A stretch of 64,000 bases of DNA from Pseudomonas sp. MYb60 (GTDB lineage: Bacteria > Pseudomonadota > Gammaproteobacteria > Pseudomonadales > Pseudomonadaceae). The notes beneath the pieces are model-generated. The model worked only from the letters and a program-made list of their open reading frames with translations, was not told where the DNA came from and searched no databases. A program made the translations under genes and the position numbers. Below are positions 8,286 through 15,931 of this stretch, piece by piece (the stretch's first letter is position 1; each line of letters begins with the position of its first letter). Location of the stretch: positions 1-64,000 of the forward strand of contig NZ_PCOZ01000014.1 of assembly GCF_002979555.1 (NCBI RefSeq), in the 5' to 3' direction.

Positions 8286-10003
8286 GTGCCTTCGCCCCGG
8301 GTGACGCGCAGCACTTCTTCCAGCGACGTCACGCCCGCCACGGCCTGGCGCAAGCCTTCTTCATGCAGGGTGCGCAGGCCACCACGGCGAGCGGCCTGTT
8401 CAAGCGTCGCGGCGTCGGCCTGGCGCATCAACAGGCCGCGCAGTTCGTCGTTCATCACCAGCAATTCGGTGATTGCACTGCGGCCGTGATAACCGCCGCC
8501 GGGGGCGTCGGCGCGGGGGCGGTAGAGTTTGATCGGACGCTCATCGGTGAAGCGGTCCAGACCGTGTTCGGCAATCAGTTCGGGCGGTGCTTCGAAGGCT
8601 TCGCGAGTGGCTGGATCCAGGCGGCGCACCAGGCGCTGAGCGAGGATGCCGTTGACCGTCGAGGCGATCAGGTAGCTTTCCACGCCCATGTCCAGCAGCC
8701 GCGTGATGCTTGCGGAGGCGCTGTTGGTGTGCAACGTCGACAGCACCAAGTGACCGGTCAGCGATGACTGGATCGCGATGCGGCAGGTTTCCAAATCGCG
8801 GATCTCGCCGATCATGATCACGTCCGGGTCCTGGCGCACGATGGAGCGCAGGGCGCCGGCAAAGTCCAGGCCGATGGCGGGCTTGACCTGGATCTGGTTG
8901 ATGCCTTCGAGCTGGTATTCCACCGGGTCTTCGACGGTGATGATTTTGCGCTCAGCGGTGTTGAGCCGCGACAGCGCGGTGTACAGCGTGGTGGTCTTGC
9001 CCGATCCGGTGGGGCCGGTGACCAGCAGGATGCCGTGGGGACGCTCCAGCACTTCAAGAAAGGTTGCCAGGCGCTGGCCGTCGAAACCCAGGCTCTGAAA
9101 GTCGAAGCTCACGGTCTGGCGATCGAGCAAACGCATCACCACCGACTCGCCGAAACTGGTGGGCACCGTGGACACCCGCAAGTCCAGCTCCTTGCCCTGG
9201 ATGCGCAGCATGATGCGCCCATCCTGGGGCAGGCGGCGCTCGGCAATGTCCAGGCGCGCCATGATCTTTACCCGCGAGATCACCGCCGCCGAGGAGCTGG
9301 ACGGTGGTGCTTCGGCTTCGTGCAGCACGCCGTCGATGCGGTAGCGCACCTTGAGCTGGCTTTCGAACGGTTCGATGTGAATGTCCGAGGCACGGTGTTC
9401 CACGGCGCGCTGCAAAATGAGGTTGACCAAGCGAATCACCGGCGCTTCAGACGCCATGTCCTTGAGGTGTTCGATGTCTTCCAGCGCACCGCCCTGCTCG
9501 TCGAGGTTTTCGATCAGGGTGCCCATGGCGGAACGGCCCTGGCCGTAATAGCGCTCGATCAGCGTATCGACTTCGTTGCGCGGGCCGATCGCCAGCCACA
9601 CGGGCACGCCGCAGGCATAGGCCATGGCCTGGAACGGATAGACCTGCGCGGGGTTGGCCGCCAGCACCCGCAAGCCGCCGTCGCGCCACCCCACCGGCAC
9701 CACTTGGTAGTGACGCATGAAGCGTTCGGTCAGGTTGGGCAGCGGATCCAGCAGCGGCGGCGCGGTATCGGCCAGCAGCAGCGGCGCACCGAGCAAGTCG
9801 GCCCAGGCCTTGGCCAGTTCGACTTCGGAGACCAGTCCCAGGCGCGTCAGCAGGCCGAGCAATTCGGTGTCGTCGGACTCCTGGGACAGGCGCCGGGCGC
9901 GATCCAGGTCGACGGTTTTCAAGCCGGCGTGCTGCATCAGCCAGGCGCACACCTGCTCGGTGTCGGGGATGTGCATCTGGCAGGCGTCGAGGGGCGGGGA
10001 CAT
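8282..10003 (-). CDS. gspE: Type II secretion ATPase GspE
   Basis: A cytoplasmic hexameric ATPase of 573 residues that powers pseudopilus assembly. It has an N-terminal GspL-binding domain, Walker A GPTGSGKTT (about 330-338), an Asp box before it (VRYRIDGVLHE), Walker B VIMIGEIRD (about 395-403) and a His box (TGHLVLSTLHTN). The four-cysteine zinc motif present in many GspE proteins after the His box is absent. It is the first gene of the operon; translation may start at the ATG at 10003 or at an in-frame ATG nine codons downstream. No strong ribosome binding site is visible for either. Confidence 0.94.
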   Translation of the reverse strand: MSPPLDACQMHIPDTEQVCAWLMQHAGLKTVDLDRARRLSQESDDTELLGLLTRLGLVSEVELAKAWADLLGAPLLLADTAPPLLDPLPNLTERFMRHYQVVPVGWRDGGLRVLAANPAQVYPFQAMAYACGVPVWLAIGPRNEVDTLIERYYGQGRSAMGTLIENLDEQGGALEDIEHLKDMASEAPVIRLVNLILQRAVEHRASDIHIEPFESQLKVRYRIDGVLHEAEAPPSSSSAAVISRVKIMARLDIAERRLPQDGRIMLRIQGKELDLRVSTVPTSFGESVVMRLLDRQTVSFDFQSLGFDGQRLATFLEVLERPHGILLVTGPTGSGKTTTLYTALSRLNTAERKIITVEDPVEYQLEGINQIQVKPAIGLDFAGALRSIVRQDPDVIMIGEIRDLETCRIAIQSSLTGHLVLSTLHTNSASASITRLLDMGVESYLIASTVNGILAQRLVRRLDPATREAFEAPPELIAEHGLDRFTDERPIKLYRPRADAPGGGYHGRSAITELLVMNDELRGLLMRQADAATLEQAARRGGLRTLHEEGLRQAVAGVTSLEEVLRVTRGEGT

Positions 10004-10049
10004 AGGTACAAATCTGAGGGACGAATAAAAACCTGCGGGAGCGAACGAG

Positions 10050-10077
10050 TGTGGGTGGGGGCTTGCCCCCTCCCACA
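10050..10077. repeat. REP element upstream of gspE
   Basis: A near-perfect palindrome GTGGG-T-GGGGGC-TT-GCCCCC-T-CCCAC. It lies between the small exported-protein gene and gspE, both on the minus strand, so it probably ends or weakens read-through between them. Confidence 0.7.
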
Positions 10078-10082
10078 GCAGA

Positions 10083-10295
10083 TCAGTTGGAGGCCTTGCT
10101 CTCTTTCAGCGGCCGGCCGCCCTTGGTGGTTTCGGCCTTTTGCTTTTTGACTGCCTTGGCGTCATGCGCTTGCTTGATCACCGTGGAATCGGCAGCACCG
10201 GATTTCGCATCGGCATCGGTGGACTCGACCGCCATGGCCGCACCACTCAGTGCAACGCCCAGGACCACACCGGCACTCAACAATGAAATCTTCAT
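10083..10295 (-). CDS. Small exported protein of unknown function
   Basis: A protein of 70 residues. Residues 1-22 form a clear signal peptide (MKISLLSAGVVLGVALSGAAMA). The mature part is short, hydrophilic and rich in Lys, Ala, Asp and Thr, with no cysteine and no recognisable domain. The start has a good ribosome binding site (GGAG, seven bases upstream). It is on the same strand as the secretion operon but separated from it by a REP, so it is probably its own unit. I do not recognise the family. Confidence 0.65.
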   Translation of the reverse strand: MKISLLSAGVVLGVALSGAAMAVESTDADAKSGAADSTVIKQAHDAKAVKKQKAETTKGGRPLKESKASN

Positions 10296-10794
10296 CAACT
10301 TTCTCCAGATCAAAAAAACAGCGGACAGCTCAAGTGGCGCCTTGGATGGGGCCAAGACCCTACACCAAAGCGATGTGTATGACAGCGTGTATAAAACATG
10401 GCCTTTTACAACTACCGAGCAAAGCCATTAGTTAGCCATGCCGGCATGAATTCGGTTAAACCAATCGACTGGTAGGTTTAGCCTTAGTTCAAAACAGTAA
10501 GGAAATATTTCTTATTTTCCGCAAAAATTAGCTTTTGTTTGACTTATAAGCGCAAGAATTGCCTTAATTATTCGGTTTTTGCGAATCATATTGCCATCGC
10601 GTGATATCGCACAGACATCACTTATAACAACAAGCAATACATTTTCTACACTTATAAAACAGCGAAATTCGCCAAGTAATTGCAATTAGCCATCGGTTAA
10701 AAATTGCGATCAAGGCCAACTATTGCCTGAAGAAAAGTGACGAACGCGCACGTGTTGGTGCGCCATGTTTATTGAACAGTTGTTGGAGAGACCC
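10296..10794. other. AT-rich divergent intergenic region
   Basis: About 500 bases between the small exported-protein gene (-) and the beta-glucosidase gene (+). It is clearly richer in A/T than its neighbours from about 10480 to 10740, as expected for a promoter region and for binding of H-NS/MvaT-type silencers. One inverted repeat is visible: GGTTAAACC (10454-10462) and GGTTTAGCC (10475-10483), pairing with one G-T. No open reading frame of interest was seen. The role is inferred only. Confidence 0.4.
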
Positions 10795-13548
10795 ATGAGT
10801 AAACGCAAGATCATCGCCGCGCATTCGGCTTTTGCCCTGCTGGCACTGGCCGTGTCCCAGGCGCACGCAGCGACCAGCCCGGCCCTCGATGAAGGCAGGG
10901 TCAGCCGTGCGGAAAAGGCGGCGGACAAGACCCTGGCGAAGATGACCGTGGAAGAGAAGCTCGCTTATATCGGCGGCATCGGGGGCTGGGATGTGAAGCC
11001 GCTGAGCCAGTACGGCGTGCCACAAATCCACGGTGCCGACGGCGGCGTGGGCGTGCGCTACACCAGCGAAGGCAACGACCAGGGCGTGGTGTACCCGTCC
11101 GGCCCGAACGTGGCGGCCAGTTGGAACCCGCGCCGGGCCATCGACATCGGTCGCGCTCTGGGCTACGACACCGCCAGCGGCGGTTATCAGTTCGTCACAG
11201 GTCCAGGGGTGAATCTGTACCGCATGCCCTACAGCGGGCGAGCGTTCGAGTACCTGTCGGGTGAAGACCCCTTCCTCGGTGCCAGCCTGGGCCCGGCGTT
11301 GATCAACGGCATCCAGTCCCGTGGGGTGTGGGCCAACGCCAAGCACTACGCGGCCAACGACCAGGAAAGCAACCGCTTCCACCTCGACGAAATCATCAGT
11401 GAGCGCGTGCTGCGCGAGATGACCCTGCCGCCGTTCGAGTCAGCGTCGAAGAACAGCAAGGTGGCGATGATGATGTGCGCCTTCCAGAAGGTGAACGGCG
11501 AATTCGCCTGCGAGCATTCGCACCTGATCCACGACATCCTCAAGACCGAATGGGGCTACCCGGGCTTTGTGCAGAGCGACTACAACGCCGTGGTCCATGG
11601 CCTGCCCGCCGCCCAGGCCGGCACCGACCTGGACATGATGGGCTACCAGATGAACAGCTCGGTGCTCAAGCCCTTCCTCGACAGTGGCGAACTGAGCAGC
11701 GCCACCCTTGACGACAAGGTGCGGCGCATCCTCAAGCAGGTCTACCTGTACAAATTCGACAGCAAGGCCCCGCTGACCAACCACAACATGAACAGCGCCA
11801 CCAGCAACCGCGTGGCCTTGAATGCCGCACGCGAAGGCATCGTGCTGCTGAAAAACCACAACAACCTGCTGCCGCTGGACGCCAAGAAAGCCAAGCGCAT
11901 CGCCGTGGTCGGCAACCTGGCCAAGTACGCGCCGCCGACCGGTTTCGGCAGTGCCAACGTGATGGCGGCCAACTACATCAGCGAACTGAGCGGCCTGCAG
12001 CAATTGGCACCGGGTGCCAAGGTCGAGTTTATCGACGGCCTGTCGCTGGACCCGAGCACCTCGGCCTGGACCCACACCGACAGCGCCGGCAACCGCGCCA
12101 AGGGCCTGAAGACCGAGTTCTTCAGCAACGCCAATTGGTCCGGCGATGCCGCCGCCAGCCGTACCGACACCCATGTCGACCTGGACTGGTCCACCGACAG
12201 CCTGCCGGTGAACGGCGACACCGCCGCCACCTCGATCCGCTACAGCGGCCAGGTCACGCCGACGGTCAGCGGTGAGCAGGTGTTCAAGGTCCGCGCCGAC
12301 GGTGCGGTGCGCCTGTACGTCGACGGCAAGAAAATCCTCGACAACGGCGACGGCAACCCGCTGCCCAACAACAGCATTCCGCCGACCATTCCGGTGTTCG
12401 CCAAGGTCAAGCTGGAGGCCGGTAAACCGGTGGACATCACGCTCGAATACTCGCGCCGCAACGGCTACCTCTCGACCATGGGCGGTCTGGTGGGCGTGCA
12501 GATGAGCTGGGCCTCGCTGGTGGCGCCGAAGGATCTGGCGCAGTACGACGCGGTGCTGGTGGCAGCCGGCAACAGCAATGAATACGAGGGCGAGGGCTTT
12601 GACCACAGCTTCGACCTGCCGGAGTTCCAGGGCCAGTTGATCCAGAGCATCGCCAAGATCAACCCGAATACCGTGGTGACCCTGCACGGCGGCACCGGCT
12701 TGAAGATGAGCGACTGGATTGACCAGGTGCCGGCGGCGCTGCATGCGTTCTACCCTGGGCAAAACGGCGGCCAGGCGTTGGCGGAGATCCTGCTGGGCAA
12801 GGTCAACCCGTCCGCCAAGTTGCCGATCAGCATCGAGCGCAACATCGAAGACAACCCGATCTACGCGACGTTCCCCACGTTCGACAACCAGGAAACCCTG
12901 GACACGATGAGCTACAAGGACGACCTGTTCCTGGGCTATCGCGGTTACGAGAAGAAAGGCATCAAGCCGCTGTACCCGTTCGGGTACGGCTTGTCGTACA
13001 CCACCTTCGGCTACAGCAACATCAGCGTGACCCCTGGCGTCGCGGTGGCGGGTGCGCCGATCAAGGTGTCGTTCGACCTGGCCAACACCGGCAAGGTCGC
13101 GGGCGCCGAAGTCGCCGAGTTGTACGTGGGCCAGACCAACCCGAAAGTCGAGCGGGCGCTCAAGGAACTCAAAGGCTACAAGAAAGTGTTCCTCAAGCCT
13201 GGCGAGAGCAAGCGCGTGACCATCGAGCTCAATGACCGCTCACTGGCCTACTACGACGTCAAGGGCAAGCACTGGGTGGTGGATGCCGACAGCTTCAACC
13301 TGTCGGTGGGCGCCTCGTCGCAGGACATTCGCCTGAACGCCAAGCTGGTCAACCCGTTCCGCCAGGAACTGTCGACCACCACCAGCAACCCCCTGCCCCG
13401 CTCGGCGTTGAACTCGACACTGCGCGAGTTGCCGCAGGTGAAGACCGGTGGAGTGCTGCATCAGAATGAGGGCGACAGCGGCACCAGCGCGGGTGATGGC
13501 TATGACCTGAGTGATGACAGTGCTCAGGGCAGTGCTGCCGGTAACTGA
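10795..13548 (+). CDS. Exported GH3 beta-glucosidase with PA14 domain
   Basis: Glycoside hydrolase family 3 enzyme of 917 residues; the family releases glucose or related sugars from beta-glucosides. The ATG at 10795 follows GGAGAG and starts a signal peptide (residues 1-25, ending AHA). An N-terminal TIM-barrel domain follows, with the nucleophile Asp near residue 262 in GFVQSDYNAVVHG; the more usual SDW is SDY here. Then come the alpha/beta sandwich domain, an inserted PA14 carbohydrate-binding domain (about 440-580) and a C-terminal fibronectin-III-like domain. The last 50 residues are a low-complexity Ser/Thr/Gly/Asp tail. Its position beside a type II secretion operon makes it a plausible substrate of that system (inference). 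Confidence 0.9.
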   Translation: MSKRKIIAAHSAFALLALAVSQAHAATSPALDEGRVSRAEKAADKTLAKMTVEEKLAYIGGIGGWDVKPLSQYGVPQIHGADGGVGVRYTSEGNDQGVVYPSGPNVAASWNPRRAIDIGRALGYDTASGGYQFVTGPGVNLYRMPYSGRAFEYLSGEDPFLGASLGPALINGIQSRGVWANAKHYAANDQESNRFHLDEIISERVLREMTLPPFESASKNSKVAMMMCAFQKVNGEFACEHSHLIHDILKTEWGYPGFVQSDYNAVVHGLPAAQAGTDLDMMGYQMNSSVLKPFLDSGELSSATLDDKVRRILKQVYLYKFDSKAPLTNHNMNSATSNRVALNAAREGIVLLKNHNNLLPLDAKKAKRIAVVGNLAKYAPPTGFGSANVMAANYISELSGLQQLAPGAKVEFIDGLSLDPSTSAWTHTDSAGNRAKGLKTEFFSNANWSGDAAASRTDTHVDLDWSTDSLPVNGDTAATSIRYSGQVTPTVSGEQVFKVRADGAVRLYVDGKKILDNGDGNPLPNNSIPPTIPVFAKVKLEAGKPVDITLEYSRRNGYLSTMGGLVGVQMSWASLVAPKDLAQYDAVLVAAGNSNEYEGEGFDHSFDLPEFQGQLIQSIAKINPNTVVTLHGGTGLKMSDWIDQVPAALHAFYPGQNGGQALAEILLGKVNPSAKLPISIERNIEDNPIYATFPTFDNQETLDTMSYKDDLFLGYRGYEKKGIKPLYPFGYGLSYTTFGYSNISVTPGVAVAGAPIKVSFDLANTGKVAGAEVAELYVGQTNPKVERALKELKGYKKVFLKPGESKRVTIELNDRSLAYYDVKGKHWVVDADSFNLSVGASSQDIRLNAKLVNPFRQELSTTTSNPLPRSALNSTLRELPQVKTGGVLHQNEGDSGTSAGDGYDLSDDSAQGSAAGN

Positions 13549-13562
13549 CCGGTAAGTAATAG

Positions 13563-13658
13563 TGCTGGTCTGTGGGCGGACTTGCTTGCGATGGCGGTGT
13601 GTCAGTCAACGTATTCATGGGCTGACCCACCGCCATCGGGGGCAAGCCCCCTCCCACA
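13563..13658. repeat. REPIN (inverted REP pair)
   Basis: Two REP-like sequences face each other: CTTGCTTGCGATGGCGGTG on the left and CACCGCCATCGGGGGCAAGC on the right, the latter followed by CCCTCCCAC. The outer cores and the GATGGCGG/CCGCCATC parts pair, so the whole element can fold into one hairpin. It follows the beta-glucosidase stop codon and may serve as its terminator. The left copy is degenerate. Confidence 0.65.
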
Positions 13659-13767
13659 GTTTTGATCTCCATGTATCAGATACAAAGTGGGTTTCTCCGG
13701 CTCTGGCTCTGGCTTTTGATTTGGCTTTTGATCTTAGGCGCCCCGTCAACCACGCTGGCCGAACGCA

Positions 13768-13965
13768 GGCTTGAATCCGTGGGCAACCCGGCAGGACGCC
13801 GGGTTAGCCGCCCCGCGCCATGGATGGCGCGTGGCGGCGGCCCACGGATTCAAGCCGGAGTGAGGGCATGCCGAGCCTAGGCGAGGCACCGAGTGGTGGG
13901 GCAAGAGCCCTTTTGGTTACTTTTGGGGCTCTTTTCCAAAAGTGACTCGCCGTAAGGGCGAAACC
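13768..13965. repeat. Structured interspersed repeat, copy 2 (long form)
   Basis: An outer 17-bp perfect stem (13768-13784 with 13840-13856) encloses two complete inner hairpins: AACCCGGC/GCCGGGTT (13785-13805) and GCCGCC-CGCGCCAT/ATGGCGCG-GGCGGC (13807-13838). This makes an almost fully paired three-way junction. To the right are the palindrome GCCTAGGC, a stem AAGAGCCC/GGGCTCTT (13903-13910 with 13926-13933), and TCGCC-GTAAG-GGCGA (13947-13961). The right half matches the copy at 1-63. It resembles a non-autonomous interspersed repeat of fluorescent pseudomonads; whether it acts as DNA or RNA is unknown. Confidence 0.75.
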
Positions 13966-14059
13966 AATAGCAGCCCTCACGTAAATAACGGATGTGCACT
14001 CGGACCAAAAAGCTCTAGCGCCCAACGCAAACCAATCGGGGACAAGTCGAATCGTCGCC

Positions 14060-14674
14060 TCAAGGTCTGATGGCAGCCTCGACCCGCGCAATATAGGTGT
14101 CGAAGCGCGCAACCAAATCCACCCGCTCGGGAAACCGCAGCCACTGGATCTGCAGGCCATCCATCATCGCCAGAATCTCTTCCACCAGCCCGGCGATGTC
14201 CACGTTCTCGCGCACCTCTCCCGCTGCCACCAACTCCGCAAATTGCCCCTGCATGCGCTGGTGAATCGCCGCATAGCGCACCTGGAACCAGCTCCATGCC
14301 GGGTGGGTCTCCACCAGGCTCTCGGCATTCAAGATGCTGAACGCCCGCACCACTCCCGGTGCCGTGGCATTCGACCGGTTGATCGCCCGCAGGCTGCCGA
14401 GCAAGCCGGACAAGGATTTTTCCGCGCGCACCTCATCGGCAATCCGCTGGTTGACCTCGTCTCGGCGCTGCAATACCCCCATCAGCAGCGAGATCTTACT
14501 GGGAAAGTGATGCAGCAAACCGGCCACGGAGATGCCGACAATCGCCGCCACCTGGGCCATGGACGCACCGCCGTAACCTTCGAGGGAAAACACCTGCAAC
14601 GCGGCATCGAGCAGCTCTTCGCGGCGTTTTTCGCCCTTGGGCGCGCGGCGGGTCTTGGGGGGGGCGTCGGTCAT
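14060..14674 (-). CDS. TetR-family transcriptional regulator
   Basis: A 204-residue regulator with an N-terminal TetR helix-turn-helix (about 20-60: LLDAALQVFSLEGYGGASMAQVAAIVGISVAGLLHHFPSK read in part) and a helical ligand-binding C-terminus. The ATG at 14674 has AAGGA seven bases upstream; a TTG at 14680 that overlaps the stop of the upstream LacI-type gene is a weaker alternative. It forms a two-gene unit with that regulator, and both are divergent from the TonB receptor gene, so they probably control the sulfur-type cluster. Confidence 0.85.
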   Translation of the reverse strand: MTDAPPKTRRAPKGEKRREELLDAALQVFSLEGYGGASMAQVAAIVGISVAGLLHHFPSKISLLMGVLQRRDEVNQRIADEVRAEKSLSGLLGSLRAINRSNATAPGVVRAFSILNAESLVETHPAWSWFQVRYAAIHQRMQGQFAELVAAGEVRENVDIAGLVEEILAMMDGLQIQWLRFPERVDLVARFDTYIARVEAAIRP

Positions 14675-14676
14675 GG

Positions 14677-15723
14677 TCAAATCCTTGAGCTTTCCCGTTC
14701 GATCAGGCGGCAGTCCAACAGGTTCAACCGTTGGACGTCATCCTCCACCGCCAGCACGCCAAGGCTTTCCAGCACACGGGTCGCCGCCAGTACACCGATC
14801 TCCAGTGCGGGTGGCTTGATGGTGCTGAGGCTCGGCAGCAGCATTTCGGCAAAAGGGTAGTCACCAAACCCCAGTACCGCGCAATCACCCGGGATTTTCA
14901 GCCCCGCGCGCTGCCCGGCCAGCAAGCCGCCGGCGGCCAGGTTGTCGTTGGCAAAGAAGATCGCATCGGGCGGCGTGGCGTGGCTCATCAGCGCCTGCAT
15001 GGCCTGCTTGCCGGCTTCGAACGGTGCGAGCCCGGCCTCCGGGGCAAAGCGCCAAGGTTGCACGCCCAGTTCAGTCAGGGTGGCGGCGAAACCCTCGCCC
15101 CGCTCCATTGCACTGAAGTCGCCGGCGGCACTGTTCTGCACAAACGCGACGCGACGATAACCCTGGCCGTGCAGGTAACGCGCCGCCATGACGCCGACCT
15201 CGTAGTGGGAAAAGCCAATCTGCAACGGCGCGCGCTCGGGCACGTAGTCCCAGGTTTCAACCACCGGGATATCGGCGTCGGCAATCATCTTTTCGGTGGC
15301 CGCGCTGTGAAAGCGGCTGGTCAGCACCAAGGCCGCCGGCGACCAGCCGAGGAAGGCGCGTACCGCGTTTTCTTCCTGCTCGGCACTGAAATAACTCGAC
15401 GCCAGCAACAGCTGATAACCGTGACGGCTGAGGGTATCGCTGAAGCCCTGAATGGTGTTGGCGAAGATCGGCCCGGAGATGTTCGGGATCACCATTGCCA
15501 CAATGCGCCCGCGCGCCGACGCCAGCCCGCCAGCAACGAGGTTGGGCACGTAACCCAGCTCGGCCACCACGGCGGCAATGCGCTCGCGGCGTTCGGGCGA
15601 GACCTGCTCCGGCTGGTTGAAGTAGCGCGACACGGTGATCGCCGATACCCCGGCCTGGCGCGCCACGGTATTGAGGGTGACGCGCCCGGCGCCACGGCGT
15701 TTGCGCGGTTTGTCTTCGCTCAA
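14677..15723 (-). CDS. LacI-family transcriptional regulator
   Basis: A 348-residue repressor-type protein. The HTH is at about residues 15-36 (VTLNTVARQAGVSAITVSRY) with hinge helix residues after it, then a periplasmic-binding-protein-like effector domain resembling GntR/gluconate-type LacI proteins. The start codon is TTG at 15723, with AGGA seven bases upstream; there is no ATG nearby. It is divergent from the TonB receptor gene at 15932, and the spacer holds two palindromes of the LacI operator type. The effector is unknown. Confidence 0.88.
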   Translation of the reverse strand: MSEDKPRKRRGAGRVTLNTVARQAGVSAITVSRYFNQPEQVSPERRERIAAVVAELGYVPNLVAGGLASARGRIVAMVIPNISGPIFANTIQGFSDTLSRHGYQLLLASSYFSAEQEENAVRAFLGWSPAALVLTSRFHSAATEKMIADADIPVVETWDYVPERAPLQIGFSHYEVGVMAARYLHGQGYRRVAFVQNSAAGDFSAMERGEGFAATLTELGVQPWRFAPEAGLAPFEAGKQAMQALMSHATPPDAIFFANDNLAAGGLLAGQRAGLKIPGDCAVLGFGDYPFAEMLLPSLSTIKPPALEIGVLAATRVLESLGVLAVEDDVQRLNLLDCRLIERESSRI

Positions 15724-15809
15724 GGAGAGATCCTGCTAGAAACAAAAAGGAATATAGGACTAATTTTTCAGTATTTGACGTTCTAAACCAGACCCACCAA
15801 TAATGCCGA

Positions 15810-15834
15810 TGTTAGCGCTAACAAAGCGCTTTGT
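15810..15834. promoter_or_regulatory. Overlapping palindromic operators
   Basis: TGTTAGCGCTAACA (15810-15823) is a perfect 14-bp palindrome with the central CG of LacI-family operators. ACAAAGCGCTTTGT (15821-15834) is a second perfect palindrome sharing three bases with the first. They lie between the divergent LacI-type gene and the TonB receptor gene, where an autoregulating repressor is expected to bind (inference). Confidence 0.6.
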
Positions 15835-15931
15835 CTGCTACTCGCTCGAGCGAATGCCAGAGACGAACTTACAGGCGCTGCGTGTCGCAGAACAGCAGCG
15901 GTTCAGGGCACTTTTTTCGAGCGGGCACACC

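Noticed and set aside
9035..10150. A 371-codon plus-strand frame opposite gspE
   Set aside because: Low-complexity antisense translation without any domain.
13662..13880. Small open frames in the repeat region after the beta-glucosidase gene
   Set aside because: They translate the palindromic repeat, and their sequence is explained by hairpin arms.
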